Of a DNA stretch of 64,000 nt, positions 63,768 through 64,000 are shown piece after piece. The stretch's first letter is position 1, and each line of letters begins with the position of its first letter. Source of the stretch: Fidelibacterota bacterium (GTDB lineage Bacteria > Fidelibacterota > Marinisomatia > SCGC-AAA003-L08 > JACNLC01); assembly GCA_018657495.1 (NCBI GenBank), contig JABHXA010000003.1, positions 229,182-293,181 on the forward strand, written 5' to 3'. A model generated the notes under the pieces. That model was given only the letters and a program-made list of their open reading frames with translations, was not told the origin of the DNA and searched no databases. The position numbers were made by a program, and so were the translations under genes.

Positions 63768-64000
63768 TTATGCTACCCTACTCCTCTTTTTTCGCTCTTT
63801 TTCATATTTGTTCTTTAGCTGAACTATCTGCGCAATACTTTCTTCCCGATAACCATATACCCTACGATCTCGGACTAATGCCATAATCAATTGAAGTAGC
63901 GGTGATGTACAGGCAATCACGTTTTTTGTATAGTTAACTCTTTTGATCTGTCGCTTTAAATATTTTATTTGTACTTCAGGGATATATTTAACTGTCTCAC
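63768..64000 (-). CDS. Hypothetical protein, truncated by window end
   Basis: A minus-strand frame open from the window edge to the stop at 63768 encodes at least 77 residues. The end is very basic (NKYEKERKKRSRVA), after a helical stretch with LLQLIMALVRDRRVYGYREESIAQ. The start is outside the window. A DNA-binding or transposase-related protein is possible from charge alone, but I recognise no family. Confidence 0.5.
   Translation of the reverse strand, partial: ETVKYIPEVQIKYLKRQIKRVNYTKNVIACTSPLLQLIMALVRDRRVYGYREESIAQIVQLKNKYEKERKKRSRVA

Overview
The window looks like one contiguous piece of an AT-rich bacterial chromosome, probably a marine member of the FCB group. Marinimicrobia (SAR406) is my best guess, but this is inference from gene content. 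The basis is: a complete alternative complex III (ACIII) plus caa3 oxidase cluster, a three-subunit B-type succinate dehydrogenase, an ExbB-ExbD-ExbD-TonB operon, secreted proteins ending in dockerin-like repeats, and Bacteroidota-like small gene families. No marker gene here fixes the phylum.

Layout. 1-8112: end of a nucleotide pyrophosphatase/phosphodiesterase, an S41 processing protease, then exbB-exbD-exbD followed by five tonB paralogues in a row. 8199-11522 (minus): sdhCAB. 11755-12525: tRNA-Glu(UUC) and ssb. 12739-27859 (minus): the respiratory block. Read in transcription order it is actABCDEF, a small membrane protein, sco, caa3 subunits II, I, III and IV, a second sco, ctaB, DUF420 and small membrane ORFs. 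Electrons from SdhCAB would enter the quinone pool and pass through ACIII to the caa3 oxidase. 28165-37402: a lipoprotein, a secreted thioredoxin-like/propeller/dockerin protein interrupted by an in-frame TGA exactly at the first redox cysteine (a strong selenoprotein candidate), a flavin-enzyme-like protein, methyltransferases, an AlkD-like protein, a degenerate GGDEF protein and a TPR protein. 37456-41347: a lipoprotein behind a sigma-54-type promoter, next to an NtrC-type regulator and a divergent hybrid histidine kinase. 41358-46596: cmoB/cmoA, GNAT, TetR, TMEM164-like, rhodanese lipoprotein, Hsp20.

46787-52195 is a five-gene operon that I consider the most interesting metabolic unit. It encodes an LDH2-type dehydrogenase, a phosphoenolpyruvate mutase-like enzyme, an AMP-forming acyl ligase, an acyl carrier protein and an MBOAT membrane acyltransferase. 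The last three mirror the DltA-DltC-DltB logic, so the operon may make a phosphonate acid and attach it to a surface or lipid acceptor. 52320-54970: M28 peptidase and glycerophosphodiesterase. 55074-58790: palindromic repeats, DnaA boxes, dnaA and a two-component system.

58809-about 63391 is an integron: an intI integrase gene on the minus strand, an attI-type core site, and three cassettes on the plus strand (double-GNAT acetyltransferase, methyltransferase, secreted dockerin protein) separated by recognisable attC sites. Beyond it lie decayed sequence and a partial minus-strand gene running off the window. Several genes appear to use rare start codons (ACG for actA; ATT for the PEP mutase gene and for a histidine kinase gene).
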